Of a stretch of DNA of 64,000 bases, positions 16,527-25,097 are shown piece by piece. This DNA is from Paradevosia sp036499825. GTDB lineage: Bacteria; Pseudomonadota; Alphaproteobacteria; Rhizobiales; Devosiaceae. A program made the position numbers and the translations under genes. The stretch is from assembly GCA_036499825.1 (NCBI GenBank), contig DASYCZ010000026.1, positions 434,001-498,000 of the forward strand, written 5' to 3'. The notes under the pieces are model-generated. The model did not search any database, was not told the DNA's origin, and was given only the letters and a program-made list of their open reading frames with translations. Position 1 is the stretch's first letter. Every line of letters begins with the position of its first letter.

Positions 16527-17764
16527 AGGGTCACTCCATTGAGGGCGTAGTCGAAGATGTCGAAGTTGCGCAGGCAGGCTTTGGCGCGGTCGCGGAAGGC
16601 AGGATCGAGGGGGTGGGAGAGAATGAAGGGAACGGGCTGTTCCGCCGTGCTGCCATGCGAGCGCAAACGCGTGCCGGCAAGCTGCGACAAATCGTGCTCA
16701 GCCGCCGTTGCGCCCAATGCCACGCCCTTCTGGCCGACGACGACGATGTCCGCTTCACCCTTCAGGGGAAGCTCGAAGCGGGCGCAGGCCTGGGCTCCGG
16801 TAAGCGCCATTTCGACGCCGGCCAGGCTGGCGATGTGCTGTCGTACGGCCTCGACGTTCGCGTCCTGGCCATTGAGATAGACCCGCACGAAACCGCCGAG
16901 CGAGGCATGATGGCGGGTGAAGGGATCGGTGATCGGGCAGATGACGCGGGCGGAGCCGGCGCCGAATGTCCGCTCGATCTCATCCTGCACCAGGACGATG
17001 CGGGCGGTACCATCGGCATTGGCCATGTCGTTCATGCCATGATCGGCGACGATGCCGACGACGGCGCCAAGGCTGACCATCCGCCCGAGACGCCGATCGA
17101 CCGCCTGCATGAAGGCGATCGCCTCCGATGTTTCGGGGGCATGCTTGTGTTCGACATAATCGGAAAGCGACAGATAGATGACATCGCAGTCGTGCCGCTC
17201 GAGCAGCGCGATGCCGGCATCGAGCACGAACAGCGACAGGTCCGCCGAATATTTGTCCGGAGCGCCACCGGCCCCGATGGGGCCAATTTGCGCAATGGCG
17301 GCGGCCGGCGATTCCGCCGAAAGCGCGATGCCGTCATGGCCGCGTGCCAGCGCCTTCAACAGCTTGTCCTTGGCGGTGACGATGGCAACGTTGTCGCCGA
17401 TGGCCGAAAAACGCGCCAGAATAGTCTCGGCTTCCATCTGGTGCCCATCGAGCACCATCACTTCCCGACCCGTTTCGCGGTCGAGATAGTAGTTCCCCGC
17501 AACACCTGTGACCGCCGGCGGTGCGCCGCAAACGATGGCGACATTGTTGGGATTGGTGAAGGTTGGCATGGCGGCCAGAGCCACGCTGTAGAAACCATCC
17601 CGCATCATGGTTGTGAGCGTGGGGATGGCGCCAACCGAACCCGCGGCTTCCAGATAGGCAGGGTCGCATCCGTCGAAGCAGATGATGACGACTGGCTGCA
17701 CCGGTCGGCGATAGCTGCGTCCATTGATCAGCAATGGTTCGGATGGTTGTTGGCTTGCCGTCAA
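16523..17764 (-). CDS. phnA: phosphonoacetate hydrolase
   Basis: This 413-residue enzyme is predicted to split the C-P bond of phosphonoacetate into acetate and phosphate with two zinc ions. Family ligands appear in order: D31 (CFDGCDP), nucleophile T70 (PTFTNPNN), D202 and H206 (LSDYVEHKH), D241-H242 (VADHGMND) and H370 (RLRSHGST). A TAKDK segment at about residue 130 supplies the lysines that hold the carboxylate in known PhnA structures. There is no signal peptide. It is the first gene of the minus-strand operon and faces a LysR gene. In Pseudomonas fluorescens 23F, phnA is likewise controlled by a LysR protein, PhnR. A close phosphodiesterase relative cannot be fully excluded. Confidence 0.82.
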   Translation of the reverse strand: MTASQQPSEPLLINGRSYRRPVQPVVIICFDGCDPAYLEAAGSVGAIPTLTTMMRDGFYSVALAAMPTFTNPNNVAIVCGAPPAVTGVAGNYYLDRETGREVMVLDGHQMEAETILARFSAIGDNVAIVTAKDKLLKALARGHDGIALSAESPAAAIAQIGPIGAGGAPDKYSADLSLFVLDAGIALLERHDCDVIYLSLSDYVEHKHAPETSEAIAFMQAVDRRLGRMVSLGAVVGIVADHGMNDMANADGTARIVLVQDEIERTFGAGSARVICPITDPFTRHHASLGGFVRVYLNGQDANVEAVRQHIASLAGVEMALTGAQACARFELPLKGEADIVVVGQKGVALGATAAEHDLSQLAGTRLRSHGSTAEQPVPFILSHPLDPAFRDRAKACLRNFDIFDYALNGVTL

Positions 17765-17848
17765 AATTCGTCCCCCGGGTTCATCAGCATGTCACTCGCC
17801 GTGCGTATGCTGCCCGGCTGTCAATAGTATTGGTGTGTTGTGTTTGTA

Positions 17849-17877
17849 ATTATTGACGAGGCGAAGACGTCAGTAAA
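17849..17877 (-). promoter_or_regulatory. putative promoter and dyad of the phnA operon
   Basis: On the minus strand TTTACT (17877-17872) and AATAAT (17854-17849) are separated by 17 bases. The spacer carries TGACG-N9-CGTCA, a perfect inverted repeat at 17854-17872 that could bind the LysR protein encoded divergently. Confidence 0.45.
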
Positions 17878-17915
17878 TTGAGTTTTTCTCGTATCTGTGT
17901 GAGGTTTTGGAACAG

Positions 17916-18854
17916 ATGGCAAGAAAACTTCCGCCGATGAAAGCTTTGATTGCTTTTGAAAGTGTTGTTCGTCTTGGTAGCGTCACAAGTGCCGCTGACG
18001 AACTATTTGTGACGCATGGCGCCATCAGCAAGCAGATCGCCACACTCGAGGACTGGTTCGGGCGGCCGCTCTTTCACAAGAACCGCAAACACATGCAGCC
18101 TACCGATGAGGCCATGACTCTGGCCGAAGCGACTGACAGGGCGTGGGAAATGATTGCCGAGACGGTGGCCGAGCTGCGACGCGATGCGGACGCGACGATA
18201 TTGAAGGTGATTGCGCCGTCTACTTTCGCCATGCGCTGGCTTATTCCGCGGGTCTGGAGCTTTTCCGAGGAGCACGCGCAAATCTCGGTGCAGGTTCGCC
18301 AGACGGACAGCCTCGATGCCTGGCTCGACATTCCCTTCGACGTGGCGATCCGCTCCGATCCCCACGCCCCAGATCATTTGACCACGACACCGTTTCTGCG
18401 TGAAAAACTGATTCTTGCCATTTCACCCCGGCTCTTGCTGGCAGGCAAACTGGCCTCTCCGGCGGACCTTCCGGCCGGTTCGATCCTGCGGGCCGCTACG
18501 CGGCCGGGAGAGCTAGAGGCATGGCTGAAAGCGGCGGGGATGAGCCAGGCGCCGCGCAAGGCCGCGTCGTTTCCCCACTTCTATCTGGCTCTGGAGGCGG
18601 CTCTTGCCGGCATGGGGGCGCTTGTGTGCCCGCTCGAAACCATCGGCGATCTGCTCTTCAAAGGGGAGCTGATCGAACCCTGGCCGCACATTCGCGTCGA
18701 TGGTCCGACTTATGCGGCGCTTTACGACGCCAATTCGCCCCAGGTGCAGCCGGCCCGCACCTTTGTCACCTGGCTATCGCTGGCGCGCCGGTCCGGCGCG
18801 GCAGTATCGGTACCAGTCAATCAGCGTGGTGAAGAGGTTCGTATCCGAGACTGA
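17916..18854 (+). CDS. LysR family regulator (GcvA-like), probable regulator of the phosphonate operon
   Basis: This 312-residue regulator has an N-terminal winged helix (TSAADELFVTHGAISKQIATLE) and a LysR substrate-binding domain from about residue 90. Its sequence resembles the GcvA subgroup. I prefer ATG 17916 over an in-frame TTG at 17907, which is too close to the ribosome site. It is divergent from the phnA operon across about 150 bases. LysR proteins usually activate the divergent operon when bound to its substrate or product, so phosphonoacetate or a related compound is a reasonable inducer. That role follows from arrangement and the known PhnR precedent. Confidence 0.87.
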   Translation: MARKLPPMKALIAFESVVRLGSVTSAADELFVTHGAISKQIATLEDWFGRPLFHKNRKHMQPTDEAMTLAEATDRAWEMIAETVAELRRDADATILKVIAPSTFAMRWLIPRVWSFSEEHAQISVQVRQTDSLDAWLDIPFDVAIRSDPHAPDHLTTTPFLREKLILAISPRLLLAGKLASPADLPAGSILRAATRPGELEAWLKAAGMSQAPRKAASFPHFYLALEAALAGMGALVCPLETIGDLLFKGELIEPWPHIRVDGPTYAALYDANSPQVQPARTFVTWLSLARRSGAAVSVPVNQRGEEVRIRD

Positions 18855-18923
18855 AATGGCACAGCCCGTAAAAGAAGTAACGTGATGCTATTTCTATTGA
18901 ATTTCTTCTCTTATTGATCGGCT

Positions 18924-19133
18924 TTGCTCATGTTCTGCAGTGGAGCAGAGTTTGTAGTGGCGGCGTCGGCTTCAACATCACCGACACCCATCACCAAGGA
19001 TAGTGCTGTGGTCGAAGCCGGGCTCGATCTCAATCTCTCGACGAATGCCAGCCTTGGCTTCAGCCATAGCGGCCAGTTGGCGCGCGGGACGCAGGATCAC
19101 AGCTTCAAGGCCAGCCTGGCGTTGAGTTTTTAG
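18924..19133 (+). pseudogene. remnant of an autotransporter beta-barrel C-terminus
   Basis: A short open frame of 69 codons ends with a segment from about SAVVEAGLDLNLSTNASLGF to the terminal phenylalanine. This looks like the last two or three strands of an autotransporter beta domain: the VEAGLD start, the S-x-S-G-Q turn and a C-terminal F used for outer-membrane insertion. Nothing of the barrel or passenger remains upstream; the bases between the LysR stop and 18924 do not continue the match. The gene was probably lost by deletion. The adjacent dispersed repeat may mark the breakpoint. Confidence 0.6.
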
Positions 19134-19147
19134 CGGTTTGCCGAACT

Positions 19148-19254
19148 AAAGCGTTTTTCAGGAAAAGTGGATGCCACTTTTCAGGTTCGAAAACGCGATT
19201 AGACAAAGACCTGGAGCGTTCGGTTTGATGCAATCAAAGCGTGAGGCGCTCTAG
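19148..19254 (+). repeat. dispersed palindromic intergenic repeat, copy 1
   Basis: This element of about 105 bases begins with a GCGTTTTTCAGGAAAAGTGG arm, followed by the mirrored CCACTTTTC and GAAAACGCG. It continues through a conserved ACAAAGAC and TTTGATGCAATC tail. A second copy in the opposite orientation lies at 43079-43180. It resembles the rhizobial RIME and Brucella Bru-RS class of intergenic mosaic elements. Confidence 0.8.
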
Positions 19255-19264
19255 GGTGAGGTCG

Positions 19265-21307
19265 TCAGGCCTCACCCGGCTCCGGCCTGACCAGTCCGCG
19301 GTCTTCGATGAGGGCGCCGACATCGGGGTCGCGGCCGCGGAAGAGGCGGTAGGCTTCGGCGAAATCGCGTTTGCCGCCGGCCGAATAGATGTAGTCGTAA
19401 AGCCGTTTCGCCGTAGCTGGATCGAAGGGATTGCCGGTGTCCCTGAAAGCGCCGAAACCGTCGGCATCCAGAACTTCGCTCCACAGATAGCTATAATAGC
19501 CCGCGGCGTAACCATCGCCTGAAAACAGATGCAGGAAATGCGTGCTGGCATGGCGGAGCGCGATCTCGCGCGGCATGCCGATGCCGGTAAGCACTGCCTT
19601 TTCGAAATCGGCGACGGAGCCCTGCATGGGTTGTGAGTGGTAATCCATATCGAGAATAGCAGAGGAGACGAATTCGACCGTTTCGAAACCGGAATTGGCC
19701 GTTCGTGCGGCGCGCATGCGCTGCAGCAGCGCCTCGGGAATAGGCTCGCCGGTTTGAACGTGAGTGAAGCGGGCGAGCACGGGCGCCTCTTCAAGCCAGT
19801 GCTCATAGAGCTGGCTGGGCAGTTCGACAAAATCGCGCACCACATTGGTGCCGGAGATGCGCGGATAGGTGACATCCGACAACAGGCCGTGCAGGCCATG
19901 GCCCATCTCGTGGAACACCGTGCGCGCCTCATCGAGGGAGAGCAGCGCCGGCTGGCCTTCCGGCGGCTTCACGAAATTGCAGGTGTTGACGATGAAGGGG
20001 ATCTGGGCGCCGTCAAGCCTGGACTGTTCGCGGAACGACGTCATCCAGGCGCCTGAGCGTTTGCCTGGGCGGGCGAAGTAGTCACCGTAGAAGAGGCCAA
20101 TAACCTTGCCCTCCCGCACCACTTCCCAGACGCGCACATCGGGATGATACCCGGCGATGTCGGAGCGCGGGTTGAAGGTGAGGCCGAACAGCTTGCCGGC
20201 GACGAAGAACGTGGCGTCGACTATCTTTTCGAGCTGGAGATAGGGCTTGAGCTCGTTCTCGTCGAAATCGTAACGCGCGAAACGCAGCTTTTCGGCATAA
20301 TAACGCCAGTCCCACGCTTCTAGCGGCGCCGATTGGCCATCGGTTTTGGCGAGGTCCTGCAAGGCCAGTCGATCGGCTTCGGCGCGGATGCGGCCACCGG
20401 CCCAGACCTGTTCGAGCAAGCCGCGGGCAGCAGCGGGCGTGCTCGCCATGGAATCGGCGAGCTTATAGGCCGCATAGGTTTGGTAGCCGAGGAGCCGGGC
20501 CTGCTCGCTCCGGAGCGACACGATCTCCTCGATAATGCTGGAATTGTCGTTCTTGTTGCCGTTGGCGCCGCGCCGCACGAAGGCGCGCCAGATTTTTTCG
20601 CGCACGCCGCGGTCGCGGGCAAAATGCAGGATGGGCTCGACGCTGGAGCGTGAGGGCGTAACGGCGAATGGCGCGTTGAGCTTGCGGTTGCGTGCGGTTT
20701 CTGCCGCCGCGGCGCGCGCAAAGTCGGGCAGGCCGGCCATTTCGGCTTCGGAGAGGGCGAAGACCGTCTCCTGTTCATCGGCAAGCACGTTCTGGCCGAA
20801 CTGGGTGCCCAGCGACGCCAGGCGCTCGACAATGGCGGCAAAGCGATCGCGCTCTGCCGCGGTCAAGCGCGCTCCGGCGCGAACGAAATCGAGATGATAG
20901 CGCTCAAGCACCCGAAAAGCTTCTGGATCGAGGCCGAGACTGTCGCGCCTGTCATAGAGGGCATCGATGCGGGCGAACAGTTTTGGATCGAGGAAGATGC
21001 TGTTCCAGTGCCGTGCGACGAGGACGACGACTTCGCGCTCGACGGCCTGCAATTCGTCACTTGCGGCGGCCGACGAAAGCTGGCCGAAGAGCATCTCGAT
21101 ACGGCGCAGGGGTTTGCCGGATCGCTCGAGCGCGGCGACGGTGTTTTCGAAAGTAGGAGCCGCATCAGTGTTGCCGATCGCCGCAATCTCGGCGCGATGC
21201 AATTCCAGCGCCTCAAGGTAAGCCGGCTTGAAGTCCGTGGTTTCAATGCGATCGAACGGCGGGGACTGGTAGGGGGTATTCCAGTCAGTCAACAACGGAT
21301 TGGTCAC
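19265..21307 (-). CDS. dcp: M3 family metallopeptidase, peptidyl-dipeptidase Dcp
   Basis: This 680-residue zinc peptidase is predicted to remove C-terminal dipeptides or degrade oligopeptides in the cytoplasm. The zinc motif is HEMGH (about residue 464, FHEMGHGLHGLL), with conserved downstream segments SGTNVVRDFVELPSQ and GGxYAAGYYSYLW-like FSGDGYAAGYYSYLW. I use GTG 21307 because GGAG lies ten bases upstream and the protein then begins TNPLLTDW like its relatives. A longer frame from 21391 lacks homology. The gene stands alone, with a repeat downstream and a divergent efflux gene upstream. Confidence 0.9.
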   Translation of the reverse strand: MTNPLLTDWNTPYQSPPFDRIETTDFKPAYLEALELHRAEIAAIGNTDAAPTFENTVAALERSGKPLRRIEMLFGQLSSAAASDELQAVEREVVVLVARHWNSIFLDPKLFARIDALYDRRDSLGLDPEAFRVLERYHLDFVRAGARLTAAERDRFAAIVERLASLGTQFGQNVLADEQETVFALSEAEMAGLPDFARAAAAETARNRKLNAPFAVTPSRSSVEPILHFARDRGVREKIWRAFVRRGANGNKNDNSSIIEEIVSLRSEQARLLGYQTYAAYKLADSMASTPAAARGLLEQVWAGGRIRAEADRLALQDLAKTDGQSAPLEAWDWRYYAEKLRFARYDFDENELKPYLQLEKIVDATFFVAGKLFGLTFNPRSDIAGYHPDVRVWEVVREGKVIGLFYGDYFARPGKRSGAWMTSFREQSRLDGAQIPFIVNTCNFVKPPEGQPALLSLDEARTVFHEMGHGLHGLLSDVTYPRISGTNVVRDFVELPSQLYEHWLEEAPVLARFTHVQTGEPIPEALLQRMRAARTANSGFETVEFVSSAILDMDYHSQPMQGSVADFEKAVLTGIGMPREIALRHASTHFLHLFSGDGYAAGYYSYLWSEVLDADGFGAFRDTGNPFDPATAKRLYDYIYSAGGKRDFAEAYRLFRGRDPDVGALIEDRGLVRPEPGEA

Positions 21308-21652
21308 GTGGGCAGGCTCCTTTGCGTGCGTACAAGGTGGAGGCCGCCGACGATTTGGGCAAGGGCCGGGAACTGTGCCGGCGTGGGCCAATGCTCAAAA
21401 AAGACTTGTGCGGTCCTGGTCGCCTGACGTAACTGGCAATTGTCGCGAAAAGCGACCGCCTCCCTTGATCCGCTCAGTGGCGGAGTAAACAGGTGGACGA
21501 ATAGTCGTCCAGGTGGTCAAGCACACGCCATCCATGCCTCTTCGCGCATGGTTCGGCCAGCGTCTCCAAAAAACAGAACCCCTGACACAGTCAGGCCCGA
21601 TCGCGCGCCATCGGCGCGTTGCGCCGCATGCTCGCAGCCAATGGAGCTCGTC

Positions 21653-22849
21653 ATGAACAGACCGCTTGTCGTTATCTTCACCGCCATTATGCTTGATGCC
21701 GTTGGCATCGGATTGATCTTCCCGATACTGCCGTCACTCTTGCGGGACGTCACCCATGCCGAAAACGTGGCGCCCTATATCGGCGTGATGATCGCCCTCT
21801 ACGCCATCATGCAATTCATCTTCGCGCCCATGCTCGGCGCTCTCAGCGATCGGCTCGGCCGCCGCCCGGTGCTGCTGATTTCGCTCGCCGGGGCGGCCAT
21901 CAACTATCTGTTCCTGGCCTTCGCGCCCAGCCTCTGGATGCTGCTGATCGGGCGCGCTATCGCGGGTTTGACGAGTGCCAACACATCGGTCGCCGCTGCC
22001 TATATCACCGACATATCGTCCGAGGATAAGCGGGCCCGCCGCTTTGGCCTGTTCAATGCCATGTTCGGCATCGGCTTCATCATCGGTCCCGTGCTTGGCG
22101 GTGCCCTCGGCGACTACTGGCTGCGGCTGCCGTTCATGGCGGCAGCCGCACTGAACGCCTGCAATCTGCTGCTGGCGCTTTTCGTGCTGCCCGAGTCACG
22201 TACACCGACGACGGAGAAAATCGACCTGGCGGTGCTGAACCCGTTGCGGCCGCTGGCCTGGGTGTTCTCGATGAAGAGCCTCTGGCCCATTCTGCTGATC
22301 TTTTTTGTCTTCAGTGCCACCGGCGAGGCCTATGGCACCAGCTGGGCCCTGTGGGGGAGCGACACCTTCCAGTGGAACGGGCTGTGGATCGGTCTGTCGC
22401 TGGGCGCCTATGGCGTCTGCCAGACGCTGATCCAGGTGTTTCTTCCAGGGCCAGCCGTGAAGCTGCTTGGCGAGCGTCGTGCGATCCTCATCGGCATCAC
22501 CGGCACCTGCGTGGCGCTGGCCATCATGGCCTTCGCGACGCAGAGCTGGGTGATCTTTGCCATCATGCCGATCTTCGCTCTGGGCGGCATCGGCGTGCCG
22601 GCCCTGCAATCCATGGCAACCCGGCAGGTTGATGCGAGCCAGCAGGGTCAGTTCCAGGGCGTACTGGCATCGACCGTAAGCCTCGCCTCGATCATCGCGC
22701 CCCTCGCATTTTCGAGCTTTTATTTCGTCGTCAGGGAGCAATGGCCGGGGGCGATCTGGCTCTCGGTCGTCGTTATTTACGTGATCGGCATGGCGTTGGT
22801 TGCGGGCCTCAGATTGAAGCGGTCGGAGCCTAGTGCTGCCATCACGTGA
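21653..22849 (+). CDS. MFS efflux transporter, TCR/Tet family
   Basis: This 398-residue protein with 12 predicted helices matches the tetracycline-efflux branch of the major facilitator superfamily. It has an N-terminal LDAVGIGLIFPILPSLLRD (motif D1-like), motif A as GALSDRLGRRPVL, and ITDISSEDKRARRFG. GGAG lies six bases before ATG 21653, which is also where Tet proteins begin. Resistance to tetracycline cannot be claimed; chromosomal members often export other drugs or metabolites. No TetR repressor gene lies beside it. Its end overlaps the convergent enolase-superfamily gene by eight bases. Confidence 0.87.
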   Translation: MNRPLVVIFTAIMLDAVGIGLIFPILPSLLRDVTHAENVAPYIGVMIALYAIMQFIFAPMLGALSDRLGRRPVLLISLAGAAINYLFLAFAPSLWMLLIGRAIAGLTSANTSVAAAYITDISSEDKRARRFGLFNAMFGIGFIIGPVLGGALGDYWLRLPFMAAAALNACNLLLALFVLPESRTPTTEKIDLAVLNPLRPLAWVFSMKSLWPILLIFFVFSATGEAYGTSWALWGSDTFQWNGLWIGLSLGAYGVCQTLIQVFLPGPAVKLLGERRAILIGITGTCVALAIMAFATQSWVIFAIMPIFALGGIGVPALQSMATRQVDASQQGQFQGVLASTVSLASIIAPLAFSSFYFVVREQWPGAIWLSVVVIYVIGMALVAGLRLKRSEPSAAIT

Positions 22850-23990
22850 TCAGGTTGTTGTCGATGTAGTCGAAGTTGATGTCTTCGCCGAGCCCGGGCC
22901 GGTCGGAGATGTGAACGAAGCCATCCTTATCCATGGGGTCGTGGATCTGGTGGAGGTAAGCCGGCGCCTCATCATAGTCGATGGTCGGATGCAGCAGGCC
23001 GCGTTCGAACCAGGTGCAATTGGGAACGGTGGCGGCGACGATAAGATTGCCGACGCCGGCGCCGTGGATTTCGCAGGTCATGCCGAAAGACTCGGCGAGA
23101 TGAGCGATCTTGAGGCTGGGGCCGATGCCGCCGACGTCAAAGACGCCGGCGCGGAGCATGTCGGCGGCCTCGGCCTTGGCCCATTCGGCGCGGGTACGGA
23201 ATTTGCCGGGCATGCTTTCAGGACCGAGCACTGGCACATCGATGTGATCGGCGAGCCATTTGTAGGACGCGATGCTGGCTTCATCCATGGGCTCTTCGAT
23301 CCAGGCGAAGTGCAGCCTCTCAAGCTCCCGGCCGATATAGAGAATTTCCGAGCGTGAATACCAATGATAGCCATCGAGCATCAGGTCTATACCGGGGCCG
23401 ACGGCTTCGCGCACGGCGGCGCATGCGGCAACATCGCGCTTGGGGTCGGGAGCGCGGGCCACTGGGGGCATCCAGGTGTGCAGCTTGATGGCCTTGTAGC
23501 CGCGCGCCACGAGCTTGAGGGCGAAGTTCGCGTAATCGTCCGGGCTGGAGAGGGCGCCTTTGACCTCGTCACCGCACATGATGCTGCCATAGGCGGGTAT
23601 TTGGGTGCGGTAGGTGCCGATGAGCTTGTGGACCGGCATGTCGAGCTTGCGCCCCGCCAGATCCCATAGCGCCAGTTCGGCGACGGCCAGCGCGCGATCG
23701 CTGAACTGCTGCCCGCTGCCGCGCTGACGGTGGTAGAGGTCCTGCCAGATCTTCTCGCGATGGAACGGGTCGCTTCCGATCAGCGCCTTTTTGAGGAACT
23801 GTTCGACGATGAAGGGGCGTATGGCCTCAGCGGCGTGGAAACAATGGCCCTGGCTGCCATCATCGGCGGTGATGGTCAGCATGGCATGCGCCGCATCGCG
23901 TGGTTCGCCGCCGTGCTGGTGCCCGGCGCTGTCCTTGCTGACCCGCGATTTATAGTTGAATACGCGCACCTTCACGTCGACGATCTTCAC
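22842..23990 (-). CDS. enolase-superfamily acid-sugar dehydratase (mandelate racemase subgroup)
   Basis: This 382-residue cytoplasmic enzyme abstracts the proton next to a carboxylate, probably to dehydrate a sugar acid. Metal ligands are D206 (MLDGYHWY), E232 (WIEEPMD) and E258 (GPESM). The basic residues are K169-L-H171 in AIKLHTW, and H309 in CEIHGAGVGN with D285. Its neighbours point to hexarate metabolism: the KdgD gene uses 5-dehydro-4-deoxyglucarate, the product of glucarate or galactarate dehydratase. The precise sugar acid is not assigned. A FadR-type regulator gene precedes it in the same direction. Confidence 0.83.
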   Translation of the reverse strand: MKIVDVKVRVFNYKSRVSKDSAGHQHGGEPRDAAHAMLTITADDGSQGHCFHAAEAIRPFIVEQFLKKALIGSDPFHREKIWQDLYHRQRGSGQQFSDRALAVAELALWDLAGRKLDMPVHKLIGTYRTQIPAYGSIMCGDEVKGALSSPDDYANFALKLVARGYKAIKLHTWMPPVARAPDPKRDVAACAAVREAVGPGIDLMLDGYHWYSRSEILYIGRELERLHFAWIEEPMDEASIASYKWLADHIDVPVLGPESMPGKFRTRAEWAKAEAADMLRAGVFDVGGIGPSLKIAHLAESFGMTCEIHGAGVGNLIVAATVPNCTWFERGLLHPTIDYDEAPAYLHQIHDPMDKDGFVHISDRPGLGEDINFDYIDNNLIT

Positions 23991-24015
23991 GGCTTTCCTC
24001 CACAGAATTCTTGTC

Positions 24016-24022
24016 TGTCATA
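24016..24022. promoter_or_regulatory. TGTCATA half-site over the dehydratase promoter
   Basis: TGTCATA lies immediately beside TATTATAAG, which reads TATAAT on the minus strand and is the probable -10 of the dehydratase gene. The heptamer matches the arms of the dyad at 24105, so the FadR-type protein could block this promoter. Confidence 0.4.
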
Positions 24023-24104
24023 TTATAAGTTTGCGGAGATGTGGCAATAGGCAGGGCGGGGTGCGGGGCGAGATTCTTGGGATGAAGGGCTGGCCTTTGG
24101 TCGT

Positions 24105-24126
24105 TGTCATATAAATTTTTATGACA
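24105..24126. promoter_or_regulatory. TGTCATA-N8-TATGACA operator-like dyad
   Basis: Perfect seven-base arms TGTCATA and TATGACA flank eight AT-rich bases. The left part, TTGTCATATAAATT, matches 13 of 14 bases with a site at 26095-26108 (TTGTCGTATAAATT on the minus strand). This suggests a shared operator for the FadR-type regulator. Confidence 0.55.
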
Positions 24127-24202
24127 TGCGAAAGCCGGCGCGGTGCTTCGCCGGCGGCGTTGAGCCCGAGACCTCGATCGCGATGGCGGATAGGCGGGAT
24201 GC

Positions 24203-24961
24203 TCAGTCTTTTTCCCTGGCGATCTGCTTGAGGAGATTGGCATAGCGCGAGCGGCTGCCGGCGAGATGGGACCGCATGGCGGCGGCCGCCAGGGTCGCAT
24301 CCCGGGCGACGATCGCGTCCTTGATATAGCGATGTTCCGAGAGGACGAAGCCAAGATAGGCGCTCATATCGGCACCCGGCCGGGTGTCGTCGGGAAGGCG
24401 CCCGCGCGGCATGGCAGACCCTCCCAGGCTGCTGAGAAACTGGGCGAAGTAAGGGTTCTGCGTCGCCTGGGCGACGGCCTGGTGAAAGGTCATGTCGGCG
24501 CCAAGGCCTGCTTCTCCCGCGCCCTGGGCGACGAGCAACTGGTCGAGCGCCGCTTCCATGTTGGCAATATCGTCATCGGTGCGCCGGCTGGCGGCAAGCG
24601 CCGCCGCCTCGACTTCAACCGCCAGTCTCAACTCGAGCACGAAGAGGACATCTTCGATCTGGTTGCGGGCAGCCATGGGAAAGCGGCCGAAGCCAGGCGA
24701 GGCGGATAGGACGAAGACGCCGGCGCCCTGGCGCGATTCGACGAGGCCGGCGGCGCGCAAGGAGGCAACGGCTTCGCGAACCACCGTCCGGCTCACGCCG
24801 GTGCTGGCGGCCAGTTGCGCTTCGGTCGGCAGCCGATCGCCGGCCTGTAACTGGCCTTCGACGATCTGTCGTTCCAGCATGTGGGCCAGCGAGGCGACGA
24901 GGTTGCCGCGCTTGCCGATCTGTTCAAGCTGCCACTTGGCGTCGCCGTTATTGTTCTCCAT
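24203..24961 (-). CDS. FadR-type GntR family regulator
   Basis: This 252-residue regulator has a GntR winged helix (DRLPTEAQLAASTGVSRTVV and following) and an all-helical FCD ligand domain from about residue 95. Within the latter, the D-x-x-x-H element (DMTFHQAVAQAT) is a typical metal-binding feature. FadR-type proteins of this kind usually repress sugar-acid operons and respond to the acid. Start 24961 has an AGGA site five bases upstream; 24967 does not. It sits between the dehydratase and KdgD genes, and TGTCATA-type sites occur by both promoters. Its inducer is probably a hexarate, hexuronate or catabolic product. Confidence 0.88.
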   Translation of the reverse strand: MENNNGDAKWQLEQIGKRGNLVASLAHMLERQIVEGQLQAGDRLPTEAQLAASTGVSRTVVREAVASLRAAGLVESRQGAGVFVLSASPGFGRFPMAARNQIEDVLFVLELRLAVEVEAAALAASRRTDDDIANMEAALDQLLVAQGAGEAGLGADMTFHQAVAQATQNPYFAQFLSSLGGSAMPRGRLPDDTRPGADMSAYLGFVLSEHRYIKDAIVARDATLAAAAMRSHLAGSRSRYANLLKQIAREKD

Positions 24962-25097
24962 GACCATCCTTGCTGGCGTGCCGTGCGGTTAGGCTCAATG
25001 ATCGCCATAGTATCGCCGGTAGCGGCATTTCACGAGGTGAAACAATGCCCTTTCGCTTCCCGACGGGTCAATGCCATAGCGATAGGACATCAGGTCG

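Noticed and set aside
21581..21595. CCTGAC-ACA-GTCAGG hairpin upstream of the efflux gene
   Set aside because: A real small palindrome, but without a repressor gene, leader peptide or T-run in a useful position I could not support an attenuator or operator.
21440..21652. 71-codon extension of the Tet-like transporter
   Set aside because: It is proline- and arginine-rich with no helix; homology and ribosome site place the start at 21653.
21653..22849. calling the MFS gene a tetracycline resistance determinant
   Set aside because: Family motifs support Tet-like efflux only; no tetR partner or class-specific sequence evidence, so resistance is not claimed.
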